Counted from the stretch's first letter, positions 32,323 through 40,138 are shown. The stretch is DNA of 41,902 nt from Beijerinckiaceae bacterium (GCA_947453155.1 CANGFE010000017.1:1-41902); one strand, 5' to 3'. The notes: a model not told the origin generated them from the letters alone. Program-made: numbers and translations.

Positions 32323-32490
32323 ATGACGAATGTGATTGCGTTCAAGCTGCGGCGAAAACGGGCTGGCCCGCCGCCTGACCGTCCGTGCCAGCTTTTGTTT
32401 TTCACTGGCGTGCGCTATATGCGGCAGGATGAAGCGGTCAAGATCAAGCGGCGCAAGTCGCGGGTGGTGAGCCGCAAAAACCGAGCCTGA
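32323..32490 (+). CDS. 55-residue basic protein upstream of the YcgN-like gene
   Basis: A small ORF that I read directly: it starts [15 protein letters not shown], has a central [15 protein letters not shown], and ends in a very basic tail ([15 protein letters not shown]). GGGGAG and GTGAG stand ahead of the ATG. Its TGA is one base before the ATG of the YcgN-like gene, so the two are coupled. The basic ends and ordered middle look like a nucleic acid- or ribosome-binding peptide; I cannot name a family. Short enough to be missed by length cut-offs. Confidence 0.65.
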   Translation: MTNVIAFKLRRKRAGPPPDRPCQLLFFTGVRYMRQDEAVKIKRRKSRVVSRKNRA

Positions 32491-32491
32491 C

Positions 32492-32977
32492 ATGACACGA
32501 CGCCCCACCGCTCAACCGCAGCCCTTTTGGAAGGGTCGCGAGCTGGAAGATTTTTCAAAAGCGGAATGGGAAAGCCTGTGCGATGGCTGTGGCCGCTGCT
32601 GCCTCGTCAAGCTTGAAGATGAAGATACGGGCGACATTCATTTTACCAGCATCGGCTGCAAACTGCTCGACGGCAAAACATGCCGCTGCACCGATTATGC
32701 GCAACGCCGCCGCCGTGTGCGCGATTGTGTGCGCTTGACGCCGCATGAAGTGCGCACGCTCCCCTGGTTGCCGCCGACTTGCGCTTACAAGCTCATTGCT
32801 GATGGGGATGATTTGAAATGGTGGCACCCGCTGGTGTCGGGCTCTGCCAAAACTGTTCATGAAGCGGGCATTTCCGTGCAGGGCAAAGTTCTGGCGAGCG
32901 AGACCGATGTGCCGCTCGAGCAATATCCTGATTTCATCGTGAGCTGGCCGGGCAAGTTTCCCAAGGGCGCGAAGTGA
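32492..32977 (+). CDS. YcgN-family cysteine cluster protein (UPF0260)
   Basis: A 161-residue cytoplasmic protein of a widespread family with unknown function. Cysteines are arranged as C30-x2-C33-x2-C36-C37, then C56, C64, C66 and C79 ([31 protein letters not shown]), suited to bind zinc or an Fe-S cluster. [20 protein letters not shown] and the [11 protein letters not shown] end match the family. The start is one base after the stop of the 55-residue ORF. A repeat follows. Confidence 0.9.
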   Translation: MTRRPTAQPQPFWKGRELEDFSKAEWESLCDGCGRCCLVKLEDEDTGDIHFTSIGCKLLDGKTCRCTDYAQRRRRVRDCVRLTPHEVRTLPWLPPTCAYKLIADGDDLKWWHPLVSGSAKTVHEAGISVQGKVLASETDVPLEQYPDFIVSWPGKFPKGAK

Positions 32978-32991
32978 TGGGCCTTTAGGCC

Positions 32992-33078
32992 CGTCATTGC
33001 GAGGAGGCCGTAGGCCGACGTGGCAATCCAGAGGCCTCGCGTGCGGCTCTGGTTTGCTTCGCTTCGCTCGCAATGACG
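32992..33078. repeat. Palindromic intergenic repeat (hybrid)
   Basis: Left arm subtype A (GAGGAGGCCGTAGGCCGACG), right arm subtype B (GGTTTGCTTCGCTTCGC), ends CGTCATTGCGAG and CTCGCAATGACG. It lies between convergent genes. Confidence 0.87.
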
Positions 33079-33081
33079 GCG

Positions 33082-33882
33082 CTAAAGTGATGAAAGCGTC
33101 GCCTCAAATACTCTTCTTGCTCGTTCTTCCGCACTCAATCCAACAAGTGATTTCGACGGCGCTTCCACGCTGATCGGCGTGCCTTTTGGAAAAGCGCTCA
33201 ACAAATCTTTCAAGGGCAACACGCCTTCGCTCGGCAGGCGGCGAGCGGTGCGCGATTCTGCGCGCAGCTCTTCAATGCTGCGTGTGCCCTCCGGCATGGG
33301 CGCGGCATCGCAATAATGCACCAGCTGCAAGAGATGCGGTTCGACCTTACGCAAATCATCTGCATGCCCACCCGAGCGTGACAGATGCAGGAGATCAATC
33401 ACCAGTCCGGCATTGGCCCGCTCTGCGGCTAGCGCCAGCACGCGGGCTTCCTGAAGCGAGCGGCAGGCGGAATAGGGATTGAACTCGACCAGCACATTCA
33501 GCTTGTAGGGCGCGCAGAGATCGCAGAGCGCCCGCAATGTGGCGAGGCGGCGGGTCTCCTCGGCATCTTCCACAGGGCAGACGATGAAGCGGGCGCCCAG
33601 TTCCGCCGAGAGTGCGAGCACGGGTCGCAGGCTCTCCACAATGAGATCGGGCTTGATGGGGAAGACGCCCACTTCGAGCAGCTGCAAACCCGTCGCGCGC
33701 ATCAGGGCACGGACCTCGTCGGCCAGCGGCGTGCCGGCCACTTGCGGGTCGGTGGCGAGCAGGGGATTGAGTCGCAGCCCCACGCTCGCGAAGCCGGCGG
33801 CAGCCGCGGCCCTTATCTGGCCGGCGGGACCGGCATCCAGAATGGTGAGGGCTGCGAGCGAGATGAGGGGCTGATCGGGCAT
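33082..33882 (-). CDS. Sugar phosphate isomerase/epimerase-like TIM barrel protein
   Basis: A 266-residue protein of the xylose-isomerase-like TIM barrel family, whose members are metal-dependent isomerases, epimerases, dehydratases or lyases on small hydroxy or keto compounds. Likely metal site: E133 in VLVEFNPYS, D163 and H166 in VIDLLHLSRSGG, H189 and D192 in VHYCDA, E240 in SVEAPS. MPDQPLISLAALT at 33882 has AAGGAAG eight bases ahead; the longer reading to 33942 is not preferred. It is divergent from the UbiD gene over a perfect palindrome, so the two are probably co-regulated. In catabolic clusters this fold can act like dehydroshikimate dehydratase; here the substrate is unknown. Confidence 0.82.
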   Translation of the reverse strand: MPDQPLISLAALTILDAGPAGQIRAAAAAGFASVGLRLNPLLATDPQVAGTPLADEVRALMRATGLQLLEVGVFPIKPDLIVESLRPVLALSAELGARFIVCPVEDAEETRRLATLRALCDLCAPYKLNVLVEFNPYSACRSLQEARVLALAAERANAGLVIDLLHLSRSGGHADDLRKVEPHLLQLVHYCDAAPMPEGTRSIEELRAESRTARRLPSEGVLPLKDLLSAFPKGTPISVEAPSKSLVGLSAEERARRVFEATLSSL

Positions 33883-33918
33883 TTTTTGGCTTCCTTTGGC
33901 GCCCTTTTCCCATGACTT

Positions 33919-33938
33919 GCGATTTTGGGCAAAATCGC
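33919..33938. promoter_or_regulatory. 20-base palindrome in the divergent promoter of the TIM barrel and UbiD genes
   Basis: GCGATTTTG-GG-CAAAATCGC, perfect 9-base arms, midway in the 109-base gap between the two starts (33882 and 33992). A good candidate operator for a dimeric regulator acting on both genes. Confidence 0.55.
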
Positions 33939-33991
33939 GCATTTGCTTAGACGAAAGTCTCGCCTCCCCGCTGTCTTAGCGAGGAGAGGCC

Positions 33992-35545
33992 ATGGAGAAG
34001 AAGATGACAGATTCAAAGCGCGCCCCCATCAATGACCTGCGCGACTGGCTGAAGCAGGTCGCCGACATCGGTGAGCTGTGCGAGGTTAAAGAACCCGTCG
34101 AGCGCGATGAGGAAATGAGCGCGATTGGCTATCTGGTCGCCAAGCAGAAGCCTTCTCCCGCGATCCTCTACAACAACATCAAGGGCTTTGAGAATTCGCC
34201 CATTGGCGCTCGCTCGCTCTGGAACGTGCTCGGGCCATCTGTGCGTCGCATTGCGCTGACACTGGGTGAAGACCCCAACACGCCGACGGTCGAACTCATT
34301 CGCCGTACCAAGGACAAGCTGCGCTCGCGCATCCCCCCGAAGGAAATCGCTGCTGCTGAAGCCAGCGTTTACGAAAATTCGATGTTCGGCGATGACGTCA
34401 ATCTGGACCTCTTGCCGATCCCCAAACATTGGCCGCGTGACGGTGGCCGCTATGCGGGCACTGCTGATGCGGTGATCACGCGCGATCCCGACACGAATTA
34501 TCTCAATGTCGGCACCTATCGCATGATGTTGCAGGGCAAGAATACGACGGGTCTTTATCTGTCGCCCGGCAAAGATGCGCGTCTGCACATTGCGCGCGCT
34601 TGGGAGCAAGGCAAGCCGCTGCAAGTGGCGGCGGCTTGGGGGATTGATCCGCTTTACATGCTGGTCGGTTCGCAGAGTTTTCCGAAGAATGTTTCGGAAT
34701 ATGAATATGCCGGCGGCATCAAGGGTGGCCCCGTGCCTGTGGTGAAGGGTAAGACGACTGATCTGTTGATCCCTGCTCATGCGGAGTTGGTGGTTGAAGG
34801 TGAAATCCGTCCCGGCGGCATGGCGCCTGAAGGTCCGTTCGGTGAATTCACCGGCTATTATGGCAAGCCGGAAGCCGCTTGCCCGCTGGTGCACATTACG
34901 GCCGTGCATTATCGCAACAAGCCGATCCTGACGAATGCGCTGATGGCCGATTATCCGTCTTGCGAACAATCGGGCTTTTTCTCGATCATTCGTTCGGCGA
35001 AAATCTGGGACGATCTCGACAAGCTCGGCATTCCCGGTATTCACGGCGTCTATTCACACCCCGCAGCCGCTGGCGGCTTCGGCATGGTGGTTGTCGCCAT
35101 GGAACAGAAATATGCCGGTCATGCCGCGCAAGTGCTGGCTTTGACCGCGCAGGTGCCGGGTGGTGCTTATTACACCAAGTGGATTGTCGCCGTGGATCAT
35201 GATGTCGATCCGACCGACATGGATCAGGTGATCTGGGCGATGGCATCGCGTTGCAACCCGATCGATGACATCGACATTATGCGCAACACATGGTCGACGC
35301 CGCTTGATCCCTCGCAGAACCCGCCTGACAAGCGCCCCTATGGTTCGAAGGCGCTGATCAATGCGTGTAAGGATCACCGTTATATTCCGGTGTTTTCGAC
35401 GCGCACGACTTTGCGTCAGTCGACCTATGAGAAGGTGGCTGCGGAATGGACCAAGCTCGGACTGCCGGGCGTTGCTCCGCAAGTGCGCGCCTTTGAAAGC
35501 GAAGAGACATTCGTCTATCGCGAAGAAGGCCAGATGAATTTGTAA
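33992..35545 (+). CDS. UbiD-family decarboxylase (prenylated FMN-dependent)
   Basis: A 517-residue decarboxylase of the UbiD/Fdc/AroY group, which uses prenylated FMN to remove (or add) CO2 on aromatic or unsaturated acids. Catalytic residues by family position: R177 in VGTYRMML, E280 and E285 in PEGPFGEFTGYYG. VDHDVDPTDMDQVIWAMASR is the usual metal/prFMN-domain stretch. It is too divergent from ubiquinone UbiD to assume 3-octaprenyl-4-hydroxybenzoate as substrate; context favours a catabolic acid. GAGGAG ahead supports 33992; an ATG at 34004 is nearly as good. No ubiX (prFMN maker) is in the window. Ends with its own terminator. Confidence 0.9.
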   Translation: MEKKMTDSKRAPINDLRDWLKQVADIGELCEVKEPVERDEEMSAIGYLVAKQKPSPAILYNNIKGFENSPIGARSLWNVLGPSVRRIALTLGEDPNTPTVELIRRTKDKLRSRIPPKEIAAAEASVYENSMFGDDVNLDLLPIPKHWPRDGGRYAGTADAVITRDPDTNYLNVGTYRMMLQGKNTTGLYLSPGKDARLHIARAWEQGKPLQVAAAWGIDPLYMLVGSQSFPKNVSEYEYAGGIKGGPVPVVKGKTTDLLIPAHAELVVEGEIRPGGMAPEGPFGEFTGYYGKPEAACPLVHITAVHYRNKPILTNALMADYPSCEQSGFFSIIRSAKIWDDLDKLGIPGIHGVYSHPAAAGGFGMVVVAMEQKYAGHAAQVLALTAQVPGGAYYTKWIVAVDHDVDPTDMDQVIWAMASRCNPIDDIDIMRNTWSTPLDPSQNPPDKRPYGSKALINACKDHRYIPVFSTRTTLRQSTYEKVAAEWTKLGLPGVAPQVRAFESEETFVYREEGQMNL

Positions 35546-35572
35546 GTCGCGCTCATGCGAGTGAAGTAAATG

Positions 35573-35599
35573 AAAGGCGGGCTTCGGCCCGCCTTTTTT
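35573..35599 (+). terminator. Rho-independent terminator of the UbiD gene
   Basis: AAAGGCGGGC-TTCG-GCCCGCCTTT (35573-35596) followed by T residues; 10-bp perfect stem with a tetraloop. Nearly the same stem as at 1889-1914. Confidence 0.88.
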
Positions 35600-35615
35600 A
35601 TTGCGCACTCTCTGC

Positions 35616-35695
35616 CGTCATTGCGAGCGGAGCGAAGCAAACCAGAGGCCTCACGCGGTGCCTCTGGTTTGCTTTGCCTTTGGCTCGCAATGACG
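35616..35695. repeat. Palindromic intergenic repeat (subtype B)
   Basis: CGTCATTGCGAGC end, AAACCAGAGGCCTCACG arm, CCTCTGGTTTGC and GGCTCGCAATGACG on the other side. Confidence 0.87.
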
Positions 35696-35703
35696 AGGTC
35701 GAT

Positions 35704-35904
35704 TTATTCTCCCGAGACCCCGTGAGGCACGGGATGGAGCTGCGTTTCTTTGATCGGCGCGAGGCGATCATCGCCGTCGATTTCGCAGCAGGATTGAATC
35801 CCATCGCAGCAATGGGCGACACCGCAGCCGCCACATTCCACACAAGGCGCGAGCTCTTGGCCGATCCGGCGCATGCCGGTTCCATCGCAGAAATGACAAC
35901 GCAT
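35704..35904 (-). CDS. Small cysteine-rich (zinc-ribbon-like) protein
   Basis: A 66-residue protein with eight cysteines, mostly in pairs: CHFCDGTG near the start, CVECGGCG in the middle, then HCCDG and SCCE. The CxxCxGxG units resemble DnaJ-type zinc fingers, so zinc binding is likely. The tail (DRLAPIKETQLHPVP) is polar. GGGGAGG eight bases before the ATG is among the best ribosome-binding sites in the window, which supports it as a real gene over the opposite-strand ORF. It lies alone between two subtype B repeats. Function unknown. Confidence 0.7.
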   Translation of the reverse strand: MRCHFCDGTGMRRIGQELAPCVECGGCGVAHCCDGIQSCCEIDGDDRLAPIKETQLHPVPHGVSGE

Positions 35905-35952
35905 TGAACAGGCCTCCCCGATTCGTGTGAGGCAAAGTTAGAATAAGTCCTC

Positions 35953-36029
35953 CGTCATTGCGAGCGCAGCGAAGCAAGCCAGAGCCTCACGTGGTGCCTC
36001 TGGGTTGCTTCGCTGCGCTCGCAATGACG
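35953..36029. repeat. Palindromic intergenic repeat (subtype B)
   Basis: CGTCATTGCGAGCGCAGCGAAGC and GCTTCGCTGCGCTCGCAATG arms are almost fully complementary; loop contains GCCTCACGTGGTGCC. Confidence 0.9.
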
Positions 36030-36037
36030 GCAGAGGT

Positions 36038-37348
36038 CTAGCCCTTGGCCTCGCGCATGGCGCGGGTGGCTATGTCTTCGAGCCAGCCTAGATCAACATC
36101 ACCATGGGCTTCGCAGATGAACCATGGTTCGCGCGAGTCGGGCTCCAGCATGATGCCGTAGTCGATCAGCTTCCAAGCGAATTTCGCGTAGAGCTCGGAA
36201 TCGGTGATGCGCCAATCACGATAATTGGTCGGCACTTTGTTCAGGAAGTGAATACCAAACATGGCCGGCGGGCCGGCAAAGCAATGCTCGATACCAGCTG
36301 CGGTAAAGACGCGGCCCAAGCAATCGCGGATATTCGCGCCAGCTGTGTTGATGGTCTCATAGGCGTTGGTGTTGGCGAGAATGTCGAGTGTGGCAGATGC
36401 ACCCGACAAGGCGATCAGGTTCGCAGTGTAAGTGCCACCATGCACAACGCCGCCTTTGAAAGCGCCCACGCAATCCATGACTTCGGCGCGGCCACCAAAG
36501 GCGGCCACCGGATAGCCATTGCCCATGGCTTTGGCATAGGTCGTGAGATCGGCATGAATGCCATAGAGCTGTTGCGCGCCGCCCGGTGCGACACGAAAGC
36601 CGGTCTTCACTTCATCGAGAATGAGCATGGTGCCATTTTGCGTGCAGCGGTCACGCAAGAATTGCAGCCATTCCTGAGTAGCGGCAATCGAGCCCGCATT
36701 GCCGATGATCGGCTCGAGCAGAATGGCGGCGAGATCATCACCATGATCGCGCAACAGCGCTTCGACCATGTCGTAATCATTCAGCCGAATGAGTGAGACG
36801 AGATCACGCGTTTTGTCTGGGATGCCTGCGCCAAAGGGGATGATCTGCGGTTCGGCCTTGCCTTTGGGATCCCAGTTTTCGAGATCGGATTTCCACATCA
36901 TCTCGTCATAGAGGCCGTGGAAGGAACCTTCGACAATGGCGACATGTTTGCGCTTGGTGAAACCGCGCGCGGTGCGCACAGCGCCCATGACCGCTTCCGT
37001 GCCGGAATTGGCGAAGCGCATTTTTTCGATATTGGGGCAAAGCGCTTTGACCTGTTGCACGACTTGAATGTCGAGCGGGGTGGAGAAGCCCGACAGCGTA
37101 CCGCCTTCTGTGATTTGACGGATGACGGCGCCATCGACGCGCTTGTCGCGATAGCCCAGAATGATCGGGCCATAGCCAAGGCGAAAATCGACAAAGCTTT
37201 TGCCATCGCAATCGGTGAGGCGGCAGCCTTCGGCGCTTTCGATGAAAAGCGTGCGGTCTTCGCCCCAGTAGCGGTAATTTTCCGCCACACCTTGCGGCAT
37301 GTGGCGATGGGCTTCGGCCAAGAGACGGGATTGATTGTCACGGCTCAT
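36038..37348 (-). CDS. Class III (glutamate-1-semialdehyde-type) PLP aminotransferase
   Basis: A 436-residue PLP enzyme of the HemL/omega-aminotransferase fold. PLP lysine K273 in TTYAKAMGNGYP, D245 in LILDEVKTGFR, and the phosphate-binding ANSGTEAV (113-120) are all present. It resembles glutamate-1-semialdehyde aminomutase, but alphaproteobacteria generally make ALA with HemA (ALA synthase), so a role in metabolism of an amino acid or amine is more likely. The ATG overlaps the stop of the upstream dehydrogenase (ATGA), so it is the third gene of an operon with a methyltransferase and that dehydrogenase. Substrate unknown. Confidence 0.87.
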   Translation of the reverse strand: MSRDNQSRLLAEAHRHMPQGVAENYRYWGEDRTLFIESAEGCRLTDCDGKSFVDFRLGYGPIILGYRDKRVDGAVIRQITEGGTLSGFSTPLDIQVVQQVKALCPNIEKMRFANSGTEAVMGAVRTARGFTKRKHVAIVEGSFHGLYDEMMWKSDLENWDPKGKAEPQIIPFGAGIPDKTRDLVSLIRLNDYDMVEALLRDHGDDLAAILLEPIIGNAGSIAATQEWLQFLRDRCTQNGTMLILDEVKTGFRVAPGGAQQLYGIHADLTTYAKAMGNGYPVAAFGGRAEVMDCVGAFKGGVVHGGTYTANLIALSGASATLDILANTNAYETINTAGANIRDCLGRVFTAAGIEHCFAGPPAMFGIHFLNKVPTNYRDWRITDSELYAKFAWKLIDYGIMLEPDSREPWFICEAHGDVDLGWLEDIATRAMREAKG

Positions 37349-38253
37349 AATTTTTCACCATGGGGCGGGCGCAAAAGCAGGCCCGCTTGTTCTTCGACAA
37401 GGCGCGCAACATGCAATTCGGCGGCGTCGCCGCCATAGGTTTTGCGCGCCGTCTCGAAGAGTTCGCGGGCGAGCTTGCCCATTTTCAACTCCACGCCTTG
37501 CTCGTCGGCAATCTCGTGAGCGAGACGCAAATCTTTGCAGCAGAGATCAAGCGAGAAACTCGGATCATAATGTCCGGCAAAGATGGACGGGATGTCGTGA
37601 TCGGCCACCCATGAGGCGCCGGCACTGGATTGAATGGCAGCGGCCACAACATCCAATGGCACACCGGCTTTGGCGCCAAGCATCAGGCCTTCGCCAATGG
37701 CTGCGGCATGCACGAACCAGAGCAGATTGGTGATGAGTTTCACCGTTGCGCCATTGCCGTGCTGGCCGACGTGAAAAATCTTTTCACCGATCACTTGGAA
37801 GAGCGGCAGATATTTGTCGAAAACCTCTTTCGCGCCTGCCGCGAAAATACCAAGCTTGCCTGCACGCGCGCCATCAATGGCATTGGTGACGGGGGATTCG
37901 AGATAGTGGATCCCGCATGTCTGTGCCTCAGCGCCGATGCGGCGTGCGAGTTCGACAGAGCTTGTCGTCGTGTCAATGAGGCCTGCGCCTTGTTTCATCG
38001 CGGCCAAGACGCCTTGACCAAAGAGCAGCGCCTCCACTTGGGCGGGGCCGGGGAGCGAGAGAAAGACGAGATCGGCTTTGGCGGCTTCATCGCGCAGATC
38101 ATCTGCGGCGCGTGCACCTAGCTTGACGAGATCGGCGAATTTTTCGGGGTTCAGATCAGCCAGCGTGAGCGCATAGCCTGCGCGCAACAGATTGGCGGCA
38201 ATGGGATGGCCCATATTGCCGGTGCCGACAAACAGAATGTGCTCTTTGCTCAT
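37345..38253 (-). CDS. 3-hydroxyisobutyrate dehydrogenase-family NAD(P)-dependent oxidoreductase
   Basis: A 302-residue beta-hydroxyacid dehydrogenase. The Rossmann motif is GTGNMG (10-15), the substrate loop SPVTNAIDGARAGKL (120-134) and the catalytic lysine K172 in GATVKLITNLLW. Family members oxidise 3-hydroxyisobutyrate, tartronate semialdehyde, 6-phosphogluconate or related acids. ADLN after the second strand suggests NAD over NADP. Six bases separate it from the upstream methyltransferase, and it overlaps the downstream aminotransferase by four; oxidation of an alcohol to a keto or aldehyde group followed by transamination would be a natural pair of steps. Confidence 0.88.
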   Translation of the reverse strand: MSKEHILFVGTGNMGHPIAANLLRAGYALTLADLNPEKFADLVKLGARAADDLRDEAAKADLVFLSLPGPAQVEALLFGQGVLAAMKQGAGLIDTTTSSVELARRIGAEAQTCGIHYLESPVTNAIDGARAGKLGIFAAGAKEVFDKYLPLFQVIGEKIFHVGQHGNGATVKLITNLLWFVHAAAIGEGLMLGAKAGVPLDVVAAAIQSSAGASWVADHDIPSIFAGHYDPSFSLDLCCKDLRLAHEIADEQGVELKMGKLARELFETARKTYGGDAAELHVARLVEEQAGLLLRPPHGEKL

Positions 38254-38259
38254 GCGTGG

Positions 38260-38967
38260 TCAGGCTGTCTTGCGGAAGGCCAGAAATTTATCGCCCTTGC
38301 GCGGCACCGGCGTGAAGCCGAGCTTGCCGAGCATGTCGAGCGTCTGGCTCCAGGAATAGGTGCGGTAATCAATCGTCTGCTCCATGACGCGGCGGCCGTC
38401 GTCCAGCAGATAATAATGTTTGACGAAGCCATGATCATGCGGCTCGATTTTTTGCGCATAGGTCATGCCGTTGGAAATCTCTTTTTCGTAATCGAAATGC
38501 GGGCCCTGAATCCCCAAGAGCAACATGCCGCCCGGTGCAATATGGGCAGCGAGCTTTTCCAGCCCCGCGCGATTGTCAGCATCGCCCGGAATATGGCTCA
38601 CCATGAAGGGCTCTTTGTCGCCATCAATGACGAAATACCAGACACCGCCATAAGAGAAGGCGGCCTCGTATTTTTTGTTGAGGGCGAGCGAGCAGACATT
38701 TTGCTGGCGCAGATCAATCGCGGGATAGGCGGCGAGACGCTCGCGCGCCTGTTTCAGCATGGCTTCGGTGAGATCAATGCCGGTGATATTGGCGCCTGAA
38801 TGGCGGCGCCCGAATTCTTCGAGAATGAGGCCTGTGCCGCAGCCGACCTCCAAAATATTGGCAAAGGGGCCGTGCTGCTCCAGATCATTCACAATCTGTG
38901 CATAGTCGTAATAGCCCGATGTCATGATGACATCGTAATATGACGACATATTCGTATAATCGCCCAT
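38260..38967 (-). CDS. Class I SAM-dependent methyltransferase (operon with dehydrogenase and aminotransferase)
   Basis: A 235-residue methyltransferase. SAM motif I is ILEVGCGTG (38-46), with GIDLTEAMLKQAR as motif II and a late PGGMLLLGIQGP. The N-terminal MSSYYDVIMTSGYYDY looks specialised for substrate. The start at 38967 (MGDYTN) is chosen because GGGG stands ahead and the family begins here; the frame is open to 39000. First gene of a three-gene operon; divergent from the dihydroxyphthalate-decarboxylase-like gene over 226 bases. The methyl acceptor is unknown (O- or N-methylation of a pathway intermediate is possible). Confidence 0.82.
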   Translation of the reverse strand: MGDYTNMSSYYDVIMTSGYYDYAQIVNDLEQHGPFANILEVGCGTGLILEEFGRRHSGANITGIDLTEAMLKQARERLAAYPAIDLRQQNVCSLALNKKYEAAFSYGGVWYFVIDGDKEPFMVSHIPGDADNRAGLEKLAAHIAPGGMLLLGIQGPHFDYEKEISNGMTYAQKIEPHDHGFVKHYYLLDDGRRVMEQTIDYRTYSWSQTLDMLGKLGFTPVPRKGDKFLAFRKTA

Positions 38968-39193
38968 CGCCCCAGACCCTTTTGTCTCAGTGCCCGCCAC
39001 TTCTGTGGCATGTCATTGTAAAGACGAAGCTTATAGAGAGGTTTTGGCTCTTGAAACTGTCGATTTTCTGACGTTTCCGCTGAGCCTCTTTTTTCATCAG
39101 CTCCCCCGAATTTTGAATTTGCCGGAAGCTCTGCCTCAGTCCATTTTGGCATCGAGCCCAAAAGAGGCAAGCAAGAAGAGGGACGCGACGATC

Positions 39194-40093
39194 ATGACAT
39201 TTCCATCGACGGGCAAGGTGGTGCTGCGGACCAATCTGGCAGACCACCCCGTGACCAAGGCGCTGAAGGATGGCTCCATCCGCTCAGACCTCGTCGAATT
39301 CGATTTTGCCGGGCCGAAAGTCGCCAATCAGGGGTTCAAGCCCATGGTGCGCGAGGGGGCTTTTACGGCGGGTGAGCTGGCCATTGCGACCTATATTCAG
39401 GCGAAGGCCTGGGGCAAGAAGCTGATCGCGCTGCCAGCCCCCATCGTCAGCCGCACCCAGCACCACACGATTGCCTATAATGCCAATCATGGGCCGATGA
39501 CGCCCAAAGATCTGGAAGGCAAGAAGGTTGGCATCCGCGCTTATTCGGTGACAACGGTTATGTGGGTGCGTGGCATTTTGCAGCACGACTATGGCGTCGA
39601 TCTTTCCAAGATTCACTGGATCACGGTGGAAGATCCGCATGTGGCGGAATTCATCGATCCGGCCAATTGCACGCGCGTGAAGCCGGGCCAGACGCTCGAG
39701 CAATTATTGGCAGATGGCGAAGTGGCGGCCGCTGTGCTCGGCGACAAGTTTCCGGATGTGCCGGGCTTCACCTATCTCTTTGCTGATCCCAATGTGAGTG
39801 CGAAAGCATGGATGGCAAAGAACGCCATTCCGGTGCCGATCAATCATATTTTCTGCGTTCATGCCGATCTGCCCAAAGAGCGCCCCGATGTGGTGGCGGA
39901 AGCCTATCGCATGTTGGCTGAGGCCAATGCAGCTGCGCCTGAGGCGGCGGCAAAAATGGCGCCCTTTGGTGTCGAGCCCAATCGCAAGAGCCTGCAAATG
40001 GCGCTCGACTTTTGCTTTGAGCAGGGGCTGGTGCCGCAGAAAATGACGGTCGATGATTTGTTCGACGATGTGACACGCAAACTCGGCGCATAA
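39194..40093 (+). CDS. 4,5-dihydroxyphthalate decarboxylase-like protein (periplasmic-binding-protein fold, no signal peptide)
   Basis: A 299-residue protein with the fold of NMT1/THI5-type solute-binding proteins but without a signal peptide, as in cytoplasmic 4,5-dihydroxyphthalate decarboxylase (Pht5). Shared stretches: the start KVVLRTNLADHPVTKALKDG, GELAIATYIQA, DLEGKKVGIRAYSVTTVMWV and RGILQHDYGVD, and VEDPHV. Pht5 removes a carboxyl from dihydroxyphthalate to give protocatechuate. The ATG at 39194 begins the conserved part, with AAGAGGGA ahead; the frame is open to 38990 but that part is not family-like. It may be a decarboxylase or merely a binding protein; the lack of a signal peptide and of permease genes favours the former. 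Confidence 0.75.
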   Translation: MTFPSTGKVVLRTNLADHPVTKALKDGSIRSDLVEFDFAGPKVANQGFKPMVREGAFTAGELAIATYIQAKAWGKKLIALPAPIVSRTQHHTIAYNANHGPMTPKDLEGKKVGIRAYSVTTVMWVRGILQHDYGVDLSKIHWITVEDPHVAEFIDPANCTRVKPGQTLEQLLADGEVAAAVLGDKFPDVPGFTYLFADPNVSAKAWMAKNAIPVPINHIFCVHADLPKERPDVVAEAYRMLAEANAAAPEAAAKMAPFGVEPNRKSLQMALDFCFEQGLVPQKMTVDDLFDDVTRKLGA

Positions 40094-40103
40094 AGCGCGC
40101 GCC

Positions 40104-40138
40104 CTGTCATTGCCGCTTCGGCCTTTTCGCAATGACGG
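40104..40138. repeat. Palindromic repeat remnant
   Basis: Only the two ends remain: CTGTCATTGCCGCTTCGGCC and TTTTCGCAATGACGG, back to back, after the decarboxylase-like gene. Confidence 0.65.

Noticed and set aside
34013..35044. 343-codon ORF opposite the UbiD gene
   Set aside because: Shadow frame; the UbiD reading has all family residues.
36038..37348. hemL (haem synthesis) as gene name
   Set aside because: Fold and motifs fit, but the operon partners and the usual use of HemA in alphaproteobacteria argue against it; named only by family.
38990..39193. N-terminal extension of the dihydroxyphthalate-decarboxylase-like protein
   Set aside because: Not family-like, overlaps the divergent promoter region; considered as a signal peptide but has no suitable charged-hydrophobic-cleavage pattern.
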